Shown here: piece by piece, positions 19,503 through 29,882 of the stretch
Numbering within the stretch: position 1 is the first letter of the stretch
Layout of the letters: each line of letters starts with the position of its first letter
Source: Bradyrhizobium sp. NAS96.2
GTDB lineage: Bacteria; Pseudomonadota; Alphaproteobacteria; Rhizobiales; Xanthobacteraceae
Reading direction: 5' to 3'
Assembly: GCF_001908235.1 (NCBI RefSeq)
Contig: NZ_LGHK01000012.1
Location: forward strand, 1-53,609
DNA: 53,609 bases
Position numbers and translations under genes: made by a program
The notes under the pieces: model-generated
What the model was told of the DNA's origin: nothing
Databases searched by the model: none
The model's input: only the letters and a program-made list of their open reading frames with translations

Positions 19503-19676
19503 GTGATTTCAAGGAGGGGTCGTCTTCGACTGGAAGAGCGACGTCAACCCCGAGGAGGCCGAGTTCTCCACCTATCGGCGACAACTCGTTCAGTACCTTC
19601 GGGCGACCGGATCGCGTCGGGGCGCCATCTGTACATGACGACCGGTCACGTCGATTGGGTCAGTCTCGCCGATTGA
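19503..19676 (+). pseudogene. Remnant of a PD-(D/E)XK (RecB/UvrD-type) nuclease-helicase C-terminus
   Basis: Directly after the tRNA, one frame reads VVFDWKSDVNPEEAEFSTYRRQLVQYLRATG, where DWKSD fits the Mg-binding D-x-K motif of RecB-like nuclease domains. The reading then jumps to another frame for LYMTTGHVDWVSLAD and a stop at 19676, as expected for the end of such a domain. No start is present and the frame change lies around 19600-19625. It is therefore the decayed tail of a helicase-nuclease gene, left at the tRNA by an integration or deletion event. Confidence 0.65.
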
Positions 19677-19988
19677 CCGCCGAGGCCCGGGTCGGTGGCG
19701 ATGGCATTCAACAGCGTCAGTACGACATGTTCGGCGTTGAGATCGACGCCTAGGCAGCCATTTACGAAGTCGGCAACGAAAGCGCCTGCGAAGTCATCCC
19801 GCGCCATTCGGAAAAAAGCCGAACCCGTACATAATTGAAATTATTATGTATTTTATTATTTTGTTCGAAGATCGGCAGAGTGAAGCCTTTCATCGCGGAT
19901 TAGACTCTGGACCGAGTGCAACCCGGTAGCAAATCCACTAACGTATTGCGCGAACCCTCCACTAGGGAGGACCTTTGGATGAGGCCCC
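19677..19988. promoter_or_regulatory. AT-rich region upstream of the Wadjet operon, with a 17-codon leader frame
   Basis: No gene remnant is clear. Bases 19828-19865 are strongly AT-rich, in contrast to all DNA to the left, and are the probable promoter of the jet operon. The best ribosome-binding site (GGGAGG, 19965-19970) is spaced for an ATG at 19979 that opens a 17-codon frame ending at 20032. That frame overlaps the start of jetA in another frame. Confidence 0.4.
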
Positions 19989-21509
19989 ATGCGAAGCGTG
20001 AGCGATTCGGCCGACCTCTTCAGGCACGTTAGCGCCGATAAATCGGAATTCTATCGCCGTGTCATGGACGTCTTTGCGGCGGCCAAGCGGCAATACCGCT
20101 TGCAGCTTAGACCCGACGAGGTTTTGGCCGAGGCAGAGTGGAGCGGCGCGCCCCCTCTAATAGAGGAAGTCAACGGGGCTCTCACTCAGCTTACCGTATG
20201 GGGAAATCTAGAATCGCATCCCGATACGGCGCGAGTATCAAGTTTAAGCGACTTTTATCGCGCCCGTTTCCTCTACCGTCTCTCGCAGGGTGGAGAGGCC
20301 GTCGAAGCTGCGCTGTCGCTCTTCATACAAACGCTGCAGCGGCGGGCAGAGCTGCAGACTGTCGCACTTGAGGACATCGCAAATCGCTTGCGGGCCCTGC
20401 AGACGCTTGCGGGCGAGCGGGAACCCGATGTCGCGAAAGTTCACGAAACGCTGCGCGACCTCGTGCGCGTATTCGAGGGGCTGGCGGAGAATGCGCAGGC
20501 CTTCATGGCAAGCGTCGCCCGCAGCATCGAGCTGCAGCAAGCCGAGTCTAGTACCGTATCGACTTACAAGCGACAACTGATAGATTATCTCGAACGTTTC
20601 ATAGGCGACTTGGTACGCCGCTCCGATACGATCGCGGGCTACATCCTCGCCCTCGAGCCACGTATCGACGTCTTGCTGCAGCAAGTCGCAGCGCGCGAAG
20701 CTCGCGACGCCGCACCCGGGAACGAAGCCGATCGCGTCGAAGCACATACTTCTTATTGGAACGCTTGGCGCGAACGTTGGAAAGGCCTCCATGGATGGTT
20801 TTTCCGCAGCGGCCACGAACCCTCTCAGGCCGAACTGTTGCGAGCGAGGGCAAGGTCCGCGATTCCGCAACTCCTCGGTGCGATCGCAGCGCTCAACGAG
20901 CGCCGCAGCGGGCGCAGCGATCGATCGGCGGATTTCCGTATACTGGCCAACTGGTTCGTCGCCTGTGAAAACGACGGCGAGGCTCACCGATTGGCACGCG
21001 CGGCCTTCGCGCTCAATCCTGCCCGACATTTCGCACTGAACACGGACGCCGACGCCGATCTGCCGGCAAGCACCCGCTGGGCCGATGCTCCACCATTGAA
21101 GATACATCCTCGATTGCGCGAATACGGCGAGGCGACGCCGCGCGGGCCGATGGCCAGGATCCGGGATCGCGCCGAAGCCCGCGCACGCCTGGCTCGGGAG
21201 TTGGCCGAGGAGTTTCTGCAGGTAGAAGCCGCGCGCCGGCGTCTCGCGAACGGCCATCCAACCCGACTTTCGGATCTGGGGGAGCTCGACGGACATGCCT
21301 TCGGTCTGTTTCTTGGACTACTCGGCGAAGCGCTGACGGAACAGACGGATCCGGAAGCCTCGGTGTCCCGGCAGACGGGTGATGGCCTGCTCCACATCGA
21401 CCTCACGCCTCTGGCGGCGGAAACCCGGGCAGAGATATCGACGCCGCACGGCATCTTTTCGGGGCGCGATCACCTGATCACGATCACGCCGACGCAGGAC
21501 TTGCGCTGA
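19989..21509 (+). CDS. jetA: Wadjet type II JetA (DUF2397/TIGR02677 family)
   Basis: 506 aa. The order and sizes of the four genes match the type II Wadjet plasmid-defence operon, in which JetA, JetB and JetC form an SMC-like (MukBEF-like) loop-extruding complex and JetD cuts circular DNA. JetA is the kleisin-like subunit: an N-terminal winged-helix region (LFRHVSADKSEFYRRVMDVFAAAKRQYRLQLRPDEVL), a long helical middle (LEDIANRLRALQTLAGEREPD to IDVLLQQVAAREARD), and a C-terminal globular end with a basic stretch (RIRDRAEARARLARELAEEFLQVEAARRRL). A stop lies in frame 9 bases upstream, so ATG 19989 is the earliest start. The stop overlaps jetB (ATGA type). Confidence 0.88.
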   Translation: MRSVSDSADLFRHVSADKSEFYRRVMDVFAAAKRQYRLQLRPDEVLAEAEWSGAPPLIEEVNGALTQLTVWGNLESHPDTARVSSLSDFYRARFLYRLSQGGEAVEAALSLFIQTLQRRAELQTVALEDIANRLRALQTLAGEREPDVAKVHETLRDLVRVFEGLAENAQAFMASVARSIELQQAESSTVSTYKRQLIDYLERFIGDLVRRSDTIAGYILALEPRIDVLLQQVAAREARDAAPGNEADRVEAHTSYWNAWRERWKGLHGWFFRSGHEPSQAELLRARARSAIPQLLGAIAALNERRSGRSDRSADFRILANWFVACENDGEAHRLARAAFALNPARHFALNTDADADLPASTRWADAPPLKIHPRLREYGEATPRGPMARIRDRAEARARLARELAEEFLQVEAARRRLANGHPTRLSDLGELDGHAFGLFLGLLGEALTEQTDPEASVSRQTGDGLLHIDLTPLAAETRAEISTPHGIFSGRDHLITITPTQDLR

Positions 21510-22804
21510 TGTCCAGAGCCGAGGATACGCGAGGAAGCCGCAACATCGGCCAAGAGCAGCGCAAACATCAACGCGAGGAGTTCAGGACCGCGGTCCGCGC
21601 GCTCCTGATGACCCCGCTGATGACGCCGGCCCACGACGAATTCCCCTCGGTACGTCGGCAGGCCGACGTATTGCGTGCCTGGTTCTCCCGCGAAACCGGG
21701 TGGCCCCTGCATATCGAGCAGGAGGGGGCTCGTCTGTACAAGAGACCCGCCGAACTCTCCGCGACCACGCGCGGACTGCCCGACTACGACAGGCGCCGCT
21801 ACGTCCTGCTATGTCTCGCATGCGCCGCGCTCGAGCGTTCAGAATCGCAGATCACGTTGCGTCTGTTGGGCGAAAGGCTGTTGCAGCTCGCTGCCGAGCC
21901 CGTTCTGACATCGCTTGGCTTCGCCTTCACGCTCGGTACGCTACATGAGCGCCGCGAACTTGTGGCGGTTTGCCGGACGTTGTTGGAGATCGGAGTGCTC
22001 CAACGCGTCGTCGGCGACGAAGAGGCTTTCGTGCAGACGCGAGGCGAGCAAGCCGACGCGCTCTACGACGTGCAGCGCCGGACGCTCGCCGGCCTGCTCG
22101 CCGCAGTGCGCGGTCCCTCGACGTGGCGACCGGAGGATGCCCCCGAGACTCTCGAGGAACGCCTGAGCGCGCTGGTCGACGAGCACGTCGCGGACAGCGA
22201 CGAGGGACGTCGCACCGCGCTTCGCCACCAACTCGCGCGTCGCCTCCTCGACGATCCCGTGATCTACGTCGAGACGCTCGATGCCGAAGCTAGGGCATAT
22301 TTCGTCAATCAACGCGGGGCGATGGCCGCACGTCTTTGCGAAGCCTCGGCTCTGACCGCGGAACATCGGGCCGAAGGCCTGGCGCTTGTGGACGAGACTT
22401 GCCTGCTTACCGACGTCGCCATGCCGGCTGAAGGCACCGATGCCCACGCCACACTGCTCGTTGCGGAATATCTCGCGAGTGCGATCAAGCGATCCGATGC
22501 TCTCGACGCGGATGCAAATCCGCATCGGATCGAGTTCTCCGAGCACGAGATCATCGCTTTTCTCCGCGATGCCAAGATCAAATACGGTCGATATTGGCGC
22601 AAATCCGCCCGCGAAGCCGGGGCGGAGCGCGAACTCGCCGGCATCGCTATCGAGCGGTTGGAAAAGCTTCAACTGATCGTACGCGGCAGTGAGGGGATCC
22701 GACCGTTGCCGGCGATAGCCCGCTTCGGCCTCGGCGAGGCCGAAATCCGTGATCCTCCTGATGCGCGGCGGGCGTCGATCGCCGATGGGATGGGTCCGGC
22801 GTGA
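21509..22804 (+). CDS. jetB: Wadjet type II JetB (DUF2398/TIGR02678 family)
   Basis: 431 aa, starting in the jetA stop codon and ending in the jetC start, so translation is coupled on both sides. It is rich in alpha helix with winged-helix character, matching the KITE-type subunit that binds the kleisin. Recognisable blocks are LRAWFSRETGWPLHIEQEGARLYKRP near the N-terminus, YDRRRYVLLCLACAALERSESQITLRLLGERL in the middle, and FSEHEIIAFLRDAKIKYGRYWRKSAREAGAERELAGIAIERL near the end. The family is found almost only in this four-gene cassette, which supports the call beyond motif reading. Confidence 0.88.
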   Translation: MSRAEDTRGSRNIGQEQRKHQREEFRTAVRALLMTPLMTPAHDEFPSVRRQADVLRAWFSRETGWPLHIEQEGARLYKRPAELSATTRGLPDYDRRRYVLLCLACAALERSESQITLRLLGERLLQLAAEPVLTSLGFAFTLGTLHERRELVAVCRTLLEIGVLQRVVGDEEAFVQTRGEQADALYDVQRRTLAGLLAAVRGPSTWRPEDAPETLEERLSALVDEHVADSDEGRRTALRHQLARRLLDDPVIYVETLDAEARAYFVNQRGAMAARLCEASALTAEHRAEGLALVDETCLLTDVAMPAEGTDAHATLLVAEYLASAIKRSDALDADANPHRIEFSEHEIIAFLRDAKIKYGRYWRKSAREAGAERELAGIAIERLEKLQLIVRGSEGIRPLPAIARFGLGEAEIRDPPDARRASIADGMGPA

Positions 22805-25800
22805 ACGAACGGCCCACCTCCTTTGCCGCGACCTCCGAACGACCGGCACTCCCGATTCCGGTTCGGGACCGCTGGCAGCCCCTGCGCGTCGGGCTGGTGG
22901 AGATGTTCCATTACGACAGCGAAGAGTTCTGGTTTCACGACGGTCACCTGCTGCTACGCGGCAACAACGGTACCGGCAAATCGAAGGTGCTGTCGCTGAC
23001 GCTTCCGTTTCTGCTCGATGGACAGCTAAAGCCCTCTCGCATCGAGCCCGACGGCGACAACGGCAAGCGGATGTCGTGGAATCTCCTGATGAATAGTTAC
23101 GATCGCAGGGTCGGCTATTCCTGGATCGAGTTCGGCCGTCTCGGCAACGACGGCACGCCGCACTATCTCACGCTCGGAGCCGGGCTCTCCGCGGCCGCTT
23201 CGCGTCCGAACGTGGAAAGCTGGTTCTTCGTCCTGGACGACGCGGACAAACCGACCCGCATCAATCAGAATCTATGGCTGATGAGCGAGCAGCGAGTGGT
23301 CCTGACCAAGGAGCGCCTGCGCGAGGCTCTCGAAGGTCGAGGTCAGGTGTTCGACACCGCGGCGAACTACCGTCGCGCCGTCGACGAACGGCTTTTTCAT
23401 CTGGGCGCCAGGCGCTACGACGCGCTAATGGATACGCTGATCCAATTGCGTCAGCCGCAATTGTCGAAGAAGCCCGACGAGACGGCGTTGTCGAATGCGT
23501 TGACGGAAGCATTGCCGCCGTTGGCTCCGGAGCTGCTGGCCGACGTCGCCGAGGCGCTGGGCCAGTTGGAAGAGGATCGCCAGCAGCTCCAGGAATACCA
23601 GGCACTCGCCAAGGCCGTCGATCGCTTCGGCAAAAGATACCGGGTCTACGCGGGCACACAGACGCGAAGGCAGGCGCGCACGCTGCGTCAGGCCCAGACG
23701 GAGTTCGACAATGCGAGCCGTTCGCGCGGCGAGGCAGAAGCTAGACTCGAGACCGCCTCAACCGCCGAGGCCGAGGCGGGCAAAGCTTGCGATGCGGCCG
23801 AAGTCGAATTCAAGCGCGAGCGATCCCGCCTCGATACCCTTCGCTCGGGAGCGGGGATGGAGGACGCGAACCGCCTCGAATCGACGGAAAAGGACGCTGA
23901 AGCGCGTCAGAGGGCCCTGTCCAGCGCCGAAGGCGCAATGGACTCCGCGAGTCGGCGATTGAGGTCAAGCGTTGAGGAGACCAACTCCGCGGCGGAGCGA
24001 GTTCGGCAGATCGAACGTCGCGTCGCCGATCTGCGCCGGGAATGCGAAGCTTTCGCCGACACGGCCGGTGTCCTCAATGCGCATGCCGACGATCCGATCG
24101 CCAAGCTCGACGCCGAACGGCTTGCGGCGTTAACGCCTCAGACCTTCGATAAGGCCGGCTCCGAGCTTCGGGCCCTCGTTGAGGGCCGGCGCGAGGAAAT
24201 TGCGTCGTTGCGGAGGCGAGATGCCGAAGTAGTGGCGGCGGAGTTGCTGAATACGCAACGCCGAAATTTCCGAGACGAATGTCAGGACGCTGCCGACGCC
24301 GCCGCGGAGAGACGTGAATCGGCCGATGCAGGCGTGGAGCGCGAGGGCCAAAACCTGGTCGACGCCTGGGAGAGTTGCTTCGCAGGCTTGAAGCAACATC
24401 GCGTCACGCCGGACGACCGCTTCGCGACTCTCGCCTCTCTATCCGAGTGGGTCGTCACGCCGACGGGCGATAATCCCGCGCGTCGGCTTCTGCAAGACGC
24501 GCAGCAACAGACCAGCGAGCGCCTGGCTACGACCCGGGTCGCGCTCGAAGGTCGGCGGCAAGGCCTGCTGACGGAACGCAAAAATCTCGAGGAAGAACGC
24601 GGCCGCCTGGAAGGCGGGATCGATCCCGAACCGTCGCCACCGCGTACCCGCGATCCCGAAGCCCGCACGGCGCGCGAAGGGGCCCCTTTATGGAGGTTGA
24701 TCGACTTTCACCCCTCGGTGACGCTCCCTCAGCGAGCCGGACTAGAAGCCGCGCTGGAGGGGGCCGGGCTCCTCGATGCCTGGCTTTCGCCCGACGGTCG
24801 CCTCCAATCGTCCGATCGAGGTATACTCTTTCGAGACGCGCAGGTGCTCGAACGACGGCCTCAATCGCCGTCGCTTGCCGACTGGTTGCGCGCGGACGTG
24901 CCGGCCGACTGCGGCGTACCTAACGCGATCGTCGAAAGCATCCTGCGCGGAGTCTCCTGCGCAGACGACGAGCCAGCGGAGGCCGAGACCTGGATCGCTC
25001 CGGATGGCCGCTTTCGGCTCGGGGCCTTGGGTGGTGCGTGGGAGAAGACGGAAGCGCTCCACATCGGCTACTCCGCGCGCGCCGCCGCCCGCGCTCGGAG
25101 GTCGACGGAAATCTCGGAACGGCTGGCGGAGATCGCCGGCGAGACTATCGGACTGCAGGCGGAGTTCGACGGATTAGCTCGGGATCAGAACGAAGCGACC
25201 GACGAATGGCGCCTTGCGCCGACCGACGATGCGCTGCGCCACGCTCATTTCGCCGCCGCGACCGCCGCGCGCGAGGCGGCAACGGCTCGCCAGCGCATGA
25301 CCGAAGCCGCGATGCAATTTCATGCGAGCGAAGAGGAACTCGCTGCGGTGCGGCGGCGGCGCGCCACTGACGCCGCCGACCTTCGGCTGCCGGCGTTACC
25401 TTCCGAATTGGCGGCCGTCGAAGCGGCTCTGGGACGCTACCAGGAAAGCCAACTGCGGCTTACGCAAGCCGTCTTAGAAATACGCCTTGCGTTGCCCGAT
25501 CTGGAGCGGCAACGCGTTCGCGAAAGCGAGGCGCGAAAGACTGCCGCCGCGCATGAAGACCAGCTCGCAACCGCAAAAATCGAGGCCGAAGAGGCCGCGG
25601 TCCGATTCGAGGTGCTGCGCAAAGCCATCGGTGCGAAGGTCGAGGAACTGCGGCGCCAGTTGAACGAAGCCCGCGCGGCCACCGATGCCGCAGAGGTCGC
25701 TCTGGACGATGCGGAGGAAGCCCTGAAAAACGCGGGGGAGGCGCGCGCGGTCGCGCACGAAAAGGTCACGACCGCGACCGGCGTCTTCGAGCAGAGGAGC

Positions 25801-26978
25801 GCAGCACGCAGCGAGGCGATATCGAGGTTTCAGCAGTTCACCGCGACCGGTCTACTGGCCGCCGCTATCCCGCAAATCGTATTGCCGGAGATGGGTGGTG
25901 CCTGGACGATCGATCCGGCCTTGGGGCTCGCCCGACGCGCCGAGCAGGCACTGTCGACGCTCGACGACAAGGACGAGGCGTGGGCGCGCGTCCAAAAGCA
26001 GATCAGCGAAGAGCTGACGGAATTGCAGACCGCGCTCAGCGCGCTCGGTCACCGGGCCCAAGCCGAGCAGAACGATTGGGGATTGATCGCGCACGTCATC
26101 TACCAGAACAGGCCGGAGCGTCCCGACATGCTCGCGGCGCGTCTCGCCGAGGAGATTGTCCAGCGGAGCGAACTCCTGACCGAGAGCGAGCGAACGGTGC
26201 TGGAAAATCACCTGCAGGCGGAGATCGCCTCCGAAGTGCAACGCCTGCTGCAAGCTGCCGAAATCCGGCGGGACGCAATAAACAAGGAGCTGCACAGCCG
26301 TCCGACATCGACCGGGGTGCGCTACCGACTGATATGGCCGACTTTAACGGAAGAAGAAGGCGCTCCGGTTGGACTGGAAGCCGCACGCAAACGTCTGCTG
26401 ACGTCAACGCGGATCTGTGGTCGGCCGAAGACCGAAAGGTCGTCGGAGCCATGCTGCAACAGCGCATCACCGCCGAGCGAGAGCGCGCGGATTCGGGAGC
26501 AAGCAGGGATTCGGCCGGACCATTGTTAGACCAACTCTCGCGTGCCTTGGACTATAGGCGCTGGCATCGCTTCAGGGTCGAGCGTTGGCAGGACGGACAC
26601 TGGCGCAAGCTTTCGGGGCCCGCCTCGAGCGGCGAGCGGGCGCTCGGATTGACCGTGCCGTTGTTCGCCGCGATAGCGAGCTTCTACAGCCAGGGAAGCT
26701 TTCCGCTGGCGCCGCGTCTGATGCTGCTCGACGAGGCGTTCGCCGGAATCGACGACGCCGCGAGGGCGCATTGCATGGGATTGATTCGCGAGTTCGATCT
26801 CGATTTCGTCATCACAAGCGAGCGCGAATGGGCCTGCTACGCCGAGCTTCCCGGCGTCGCGATCTGCCAGTTACAGCGGCGCGAAGGAATCGACGCGGTC
26901 TTCGTCTCCCGTTGGAGCTGGGACGGAAGAGCTAAGAGACGCGAAAGCGATCCCGACCGCAGGTTTGCGGCTTCATGA
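22801..26978 (+). pseudogene. jetC: Wadjet type II JetC (SMC-like ATPase, TIGR02680), frameshifted near the C-terminus
   Basis: The first frame (GTG 22801 to 26529) carries the SMC-like head with Walker A GNNGTGKS at 54-61, then long coiled coils (about 290-450 and 800-1000) around a hinge-like region. Homology ends at EAARKRLL near 26400. Sequence that belongs next, DLWSAEDRKVVGAMLQQRI, then GPASSGERALGLT and the Walker B LMLLDEAFAGID, lies in the -1 frame up to 26978. One missing base at about 26395-26405 explains this; repaired, the protein is near 1392 aa. As written, the product lacks the ABC signature and Walker B, so it should not hydrolyse ATP. No slippery heptamer is obvious. Either the system is dead, or the base is a sequencing error. 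Confidence 0.85.
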
Positions 26979-28252
26979 GGCCGCCGATCGAGCCACGACT
27001 GCAGCGTCTGCTCGGAGGAACCGAGTACGCGAACCTCCGCAAACGGCTTCGCGACCGGTTCGCCCGGGCACCGGAAGGCGAGGAGGTCGTAAGCTTCCGG
27101 ATCGGCAAGCTGACTTCCGACGAGCACGCGCTGTTGGCGTCGCTGCTGGGCCGCCATGTCCGCCATTCCTCCTCGCTGCAGGTCGATGTCGGCCGGGTGG
27201 ATGCGACGTTCCGCGATTCCGGCATCGCCACCTCTCTGCGCGATGCGCTCGAAATCATCGACGGGCCGATCGCGAACCTGGCGGAAACGCGGCGCGTATC
27301 GAGAGAGATGTGGTCGGATGTTCTCGACGTATGCACCCACCAAGCGCTTGTCGAGCTGCTGCGGACTCCCAAGGGGCTAGGTCTGCTCAAGCGGCTCTCA
27401 GGGTCGCAGCCGGATGTGGCGATCGAGCTGTGCCGCAAGGTCGAAGCCACGCTCCGGCGACTGCCCGCCAATGCCGTCACGCGCTCGCAATTGGCGGCCG
27501 AAGCCCTAGGAGACGCACACGCTCTCGATGGCGGCAAGCCGGCCGCGACTCTGATCCTGACGATCTGGCGGCGGCCGATTGCGCGGACCGATGGCGAAGA
27601 AGGCTTCGACGAGCCGGAAGGGGAGACCGAAATCGAATCCGCCGAACGGGCAGAGCGCGACCGCGACGTCTGGGCCAAGGCCGGGGTCCTAGTCAACGAA
27701 TTGGCGCGGCCCGCTTTGTTCCTGAATCTGCCCGTCGAGAGCGCAGAGAGGTACGGACAATTTGCGGGAGAGCCTGTCTACGCCTCGTTGCGGTCGCTCT
27801 TGCGCACGCCTCCAGCATGGAGGGTCGCGGGTCGAAAGGTGTACGTCTGCGAGAATCCCAACCTTGTGGCCATCGCCGCCGATCGCTGGGGCGCCGGCTG
27901 CGAGCCGTTGGTTTGTACCGACGGAATGCCCGCCGCGGCACAGAGGTGCCTGTTATCGCAACTGACCGAAGCGGGAGCGAGGCTTCACTACCATGGCGAT
28001 TTCGATTGGGCGGGTGTCCGCATCGGCAATCACATGATGCGCGAGCATGGGGCCAGTTCCTGGAGGTTCGATGCCATCGACTACGTATCAGCCGTTGAAG
28101 GAGCATCAGAACTCGGACAGAAGCTCACCGGAAAGGCCTTATGTGCATCCTGGGACCAAGGCTTGACGACGGCGATGCAACTGCACGGCCTCTCGATCGC
28201 TGAGGAGGCTGTCGCAGTCTCCCTCTTAAACGATCTCAGATCCGCAAAATAA
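26975..28252 (+). CDS. jetD: Wadjet type II JetD (DUF2399/TIGR02679), Toprim nuclease
   Basis: 425 aa; ATG 26975 overlaps the -1 frame stop of jetC (ATGA), which shows that the -1 frame is the ancestral jetC reading. The N-terminal part is DNA-binding (LRKRLRDRFARAPEGEEVVSFRIGKLT). The C-terminal Toprim fold has Glu293 in VYVCENPNLV and Asp342-x-Asp344 in HGDFDWAGVRIGNHMM, the metal ligands of the topoisomerase VI-like nuclease that cleaves plasmid DNA once loop extrusion stalls. All catalytic residues appear intact even though jetC is broken. Confidence 0.9.
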   Translation: MRPPIEPRLQRLLGGTEYANLRKRLRDRFARAPEGEEVVSFRIGKLTSDEHALLASLLGRHVRHSSSLQVDVGRVDATFRDSGIATSLRDALEIIDGPIANLAETRRVSREMWSDVLDVCTHQALVELLRTPKGLGLLKRLSGSQPDVAIELCRKVEATLRRLPANAVTRSQLAAEALGDAHALDGGKPAATLILTIWRRPIARTDGEEGFDEPEGETEIESAERAERDRDVWAKAGVLVNELARPALFLNLPVESAERYGQFAGEPVYASLRSLLRTPPAWRVAGRKVYVCENPNLVAIAADRWGAGCEPLVCTDGMPAAAQRCLLSQLTEAGARLHYHGDFDWAGVRIGNHMMREHGASSWRFDAIDYVSAVEGASELGQKLTGKALCASWDQGLTTAMQLHGLSIAEEAVAVSLLNDLRSAK

Positions 28253-28272
28253 TGCTTCGTGGTTCTCCAGTC

Positions 28273-28349
28273 GCCCGGGGCCTGCCCCCGGGCCGTAACG
28301 CGTCGCTTCCGCGGAATCTAGCGCCGCCAGCCCGCTGCCGCCGGCGGCA
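28273..28349. terminator. Two GC-rich hairpins between convergent Wadjet and CBASS operons
   Basis: GCCCGGGG (28273-28280) pairs with 28286-28293 around a 5-base loop, and TGCCGCCGGCGGCA (28336-28349) is a perfect palindrome. Both lie between the ends of jetD (+) and cap4 (-). There is no T run, so they may act as Rho-independent-like or REP-type barriers. Confidence 0.5.
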
Positions 28350-28370
28350 CCGGGGCGGTGATGAAGCGAT

Positions 28371-29879
28371 CTACGGCAGTTCGAGGCCCACGCTGTAGTC
28401 GCCGTCGCGCAGGCCATCGAAATCCCATTCGTAGATCGAAACGGGTCCGATGGCAGCCTGGCTCTGGCCCAGAAAGAACGCGAAGGCGTTCGGCCCCGCG
28501 ATGAAGAGATGAACACGGCGAGGCCCACCCTTGGCCGACGAGCGTATCGCGCCCAGCAAGGACAACGCCATCGCCGCCGCATGGCTACCCGATCGCACGC
28601 TTTGGTAGGATGGGCCACCAACGGGGCTTGCCGTCATCAGCGTGCCGACGACGGCGAGCTTCTGGACGTACCGGCGGACCGCGGGCGCCACGTCGTGCGT
28701 CAACGAGACGGCGACCGCAAGGTCGGTCCCGTCGGCGTGGACCGCCTCCTCGACGGTGGAAAGCGTCGGCCAGGTGGGATCCAGCGGCTTGTCCGCCGCC
28801 GACCAGATGTGACGACCGCCGGCTCGCTGTTCGATTTCGATGGTCTTCCCGGACTTGACGTTGAGGACCGCGCCGACGCCGAACGCCAAGGAGACGTGTG
28901 TGTCCAGGATCAGGCGCAGTTGATCCTTGTCGCGCGCAGACTGGATCAGAAATTGCCGCAGTTCGGGGAACACGGTAGCCTTCCAATCGGCCGGGTTCCG
29001 GATGTAGCGCCCATCGAAATGCGGGACGAGATTCGCCGAATCGTCGCTACGCGCCTCGATGTCGTCGATGGGGTGCATGAACGACCGGACGCCGAGCGTC
29101 TTGGGCCGGGGCTGCGCCGGCGCAAGAAGCCCCTCGTCCGCAACGAGATCGCGAAACGACGCGGCGTCGAACGTGTTGCGGCCCTGCGCATGGAGCTTCC
29201 TGATCAGATCGTCGTACAGGAAGCCGGCCTCGGACGGCGGCACCTGACGCATGCCGACCGCCGCAAAGCGGTCGTTCAGCCGTTCGCGCAGGTCGGCGCC
29301 GGACTCCAGACGCTGCGAAATAGCCAAGGTTCGCGCCACGAGCCGCAGCGCGTCGTGATCGATGCCGAGATGCCCTGACCATGCTTCGCGCACCTTGCCC
29401 ATCATGCTTCTGGGCGTGGTGCCGTCGAACAGCCGATCCAGATCAAGCGCGTGAGTGTGCATGCGTATCAGGCGGGACAGCGCGTCGTCCGCCTGCGGCC
29501 GCCAGTTCGTCACCAGCCGCAACCGCGCGCCCATGCCGTCCGGCGCGTGCTGAAGCTGTGCCGCAAGAGCCCGCTGGAGAAGCGACACGGATTGGGCGTT
29601 CGAGAACGCGGGATCGATGAGGTCGAGGTGGCCGAACTGCCCGGGCGTCGCGTGCCACTTGCATTGGAGGTGGTCGCGGAGGATTTCGTCCCCATAGTGG
29701 TCCTGCGGGCCATTGCCGGCCACGTACTCCACCGTCACGTCGTCGAACGCGCGCGGTCCACTCTCGAAACTCACGCGTGCGATGCCTTTTTCCGGCACAA
29801 GCAATTGCGCCGCAAAGAACCAGAACATCCGCGCTTGGAAATCGTCTCCCTGACTTCTGACCGCTACGGCTTGCGTCAT
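28371..29879 (-). CDS. cap4: CBASS effector Cap4: DUF4297-type endonuclease with SAVED sensor domain
   Basis: 502 aa. The N-terminal 200 residues fit a PD-(D/E)XK endonuclease: GDDFQARMFWFFAAQLL, Asp46/47 in FDDVTVEY and Gln72-x-Lys74 in LQCKWH. The C-terminal 200 residues are a SAVED domain (IEIEQRAGGRHIWSAAD, then VHLFIAGPNAFAFFLGQSQAAIGPVSIYEWDF), which binds the cyclic oligonucleotide and drives oligomerisation. Cap4 proteins cut double-stranded DNA without strong sequence choice when loaded with a cyclic trinucleotide, killing the infected cell. It is the last gene of the operon, 3 bases after the CD-NTase stop. Confidence 0.85.
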   Translation of the reverse strand: MTQAVAVRSQGDDFQARMFWFFAAQLLVPEKGIARVSFESGPRAFDDVTVEYVAGNGPQDHYGDEILRDHLQCKWHATPGQFGHLDLIDPAFSNAQSVSLLQRALAAQLQHAPDGMGARLRLVTNWRPQADDALSRLIRMHTHALDLDRLFDGTTPRSMMGKVREAWSGHLGIDHDALRLVARTLAISQRLESGADLRERLNDRFAAVGMRQVPPSEAGFLYDDLIRKLHAQGRNTFDAASFRDLVADEGLLAPAQPRPKTLGVRSFMHPIDDIEARSDDSANLVPHFDGRYIRNPADWKATVFPELRQFLIQSARDKDQLRLILDTHVSLAFGVGAVLNVKSGKTIEIEQRAGGRHIWSAADKPLDPTWPTLSTVEEAVHADGTDLAVAVSLTHDVAPAVRRYVQKLAVVGTLMTASPVGGPSYQSVRSGSHAAAMALSLLGAIRSSAKGGPRRVHLFIAGPNAFAFFLGQSQAAIGPVSIYEWDFDGLRDGDYSVGLELP

Positions 29880-29882
29880 GTC

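Noticed and set aside
26380..26410. Programmed -1 frameshift in jetC
   Set aside because: No X-XXY-YYZ slippery heptamer or clear downstream stem seen, and type II JetC is normally one continuous frame.
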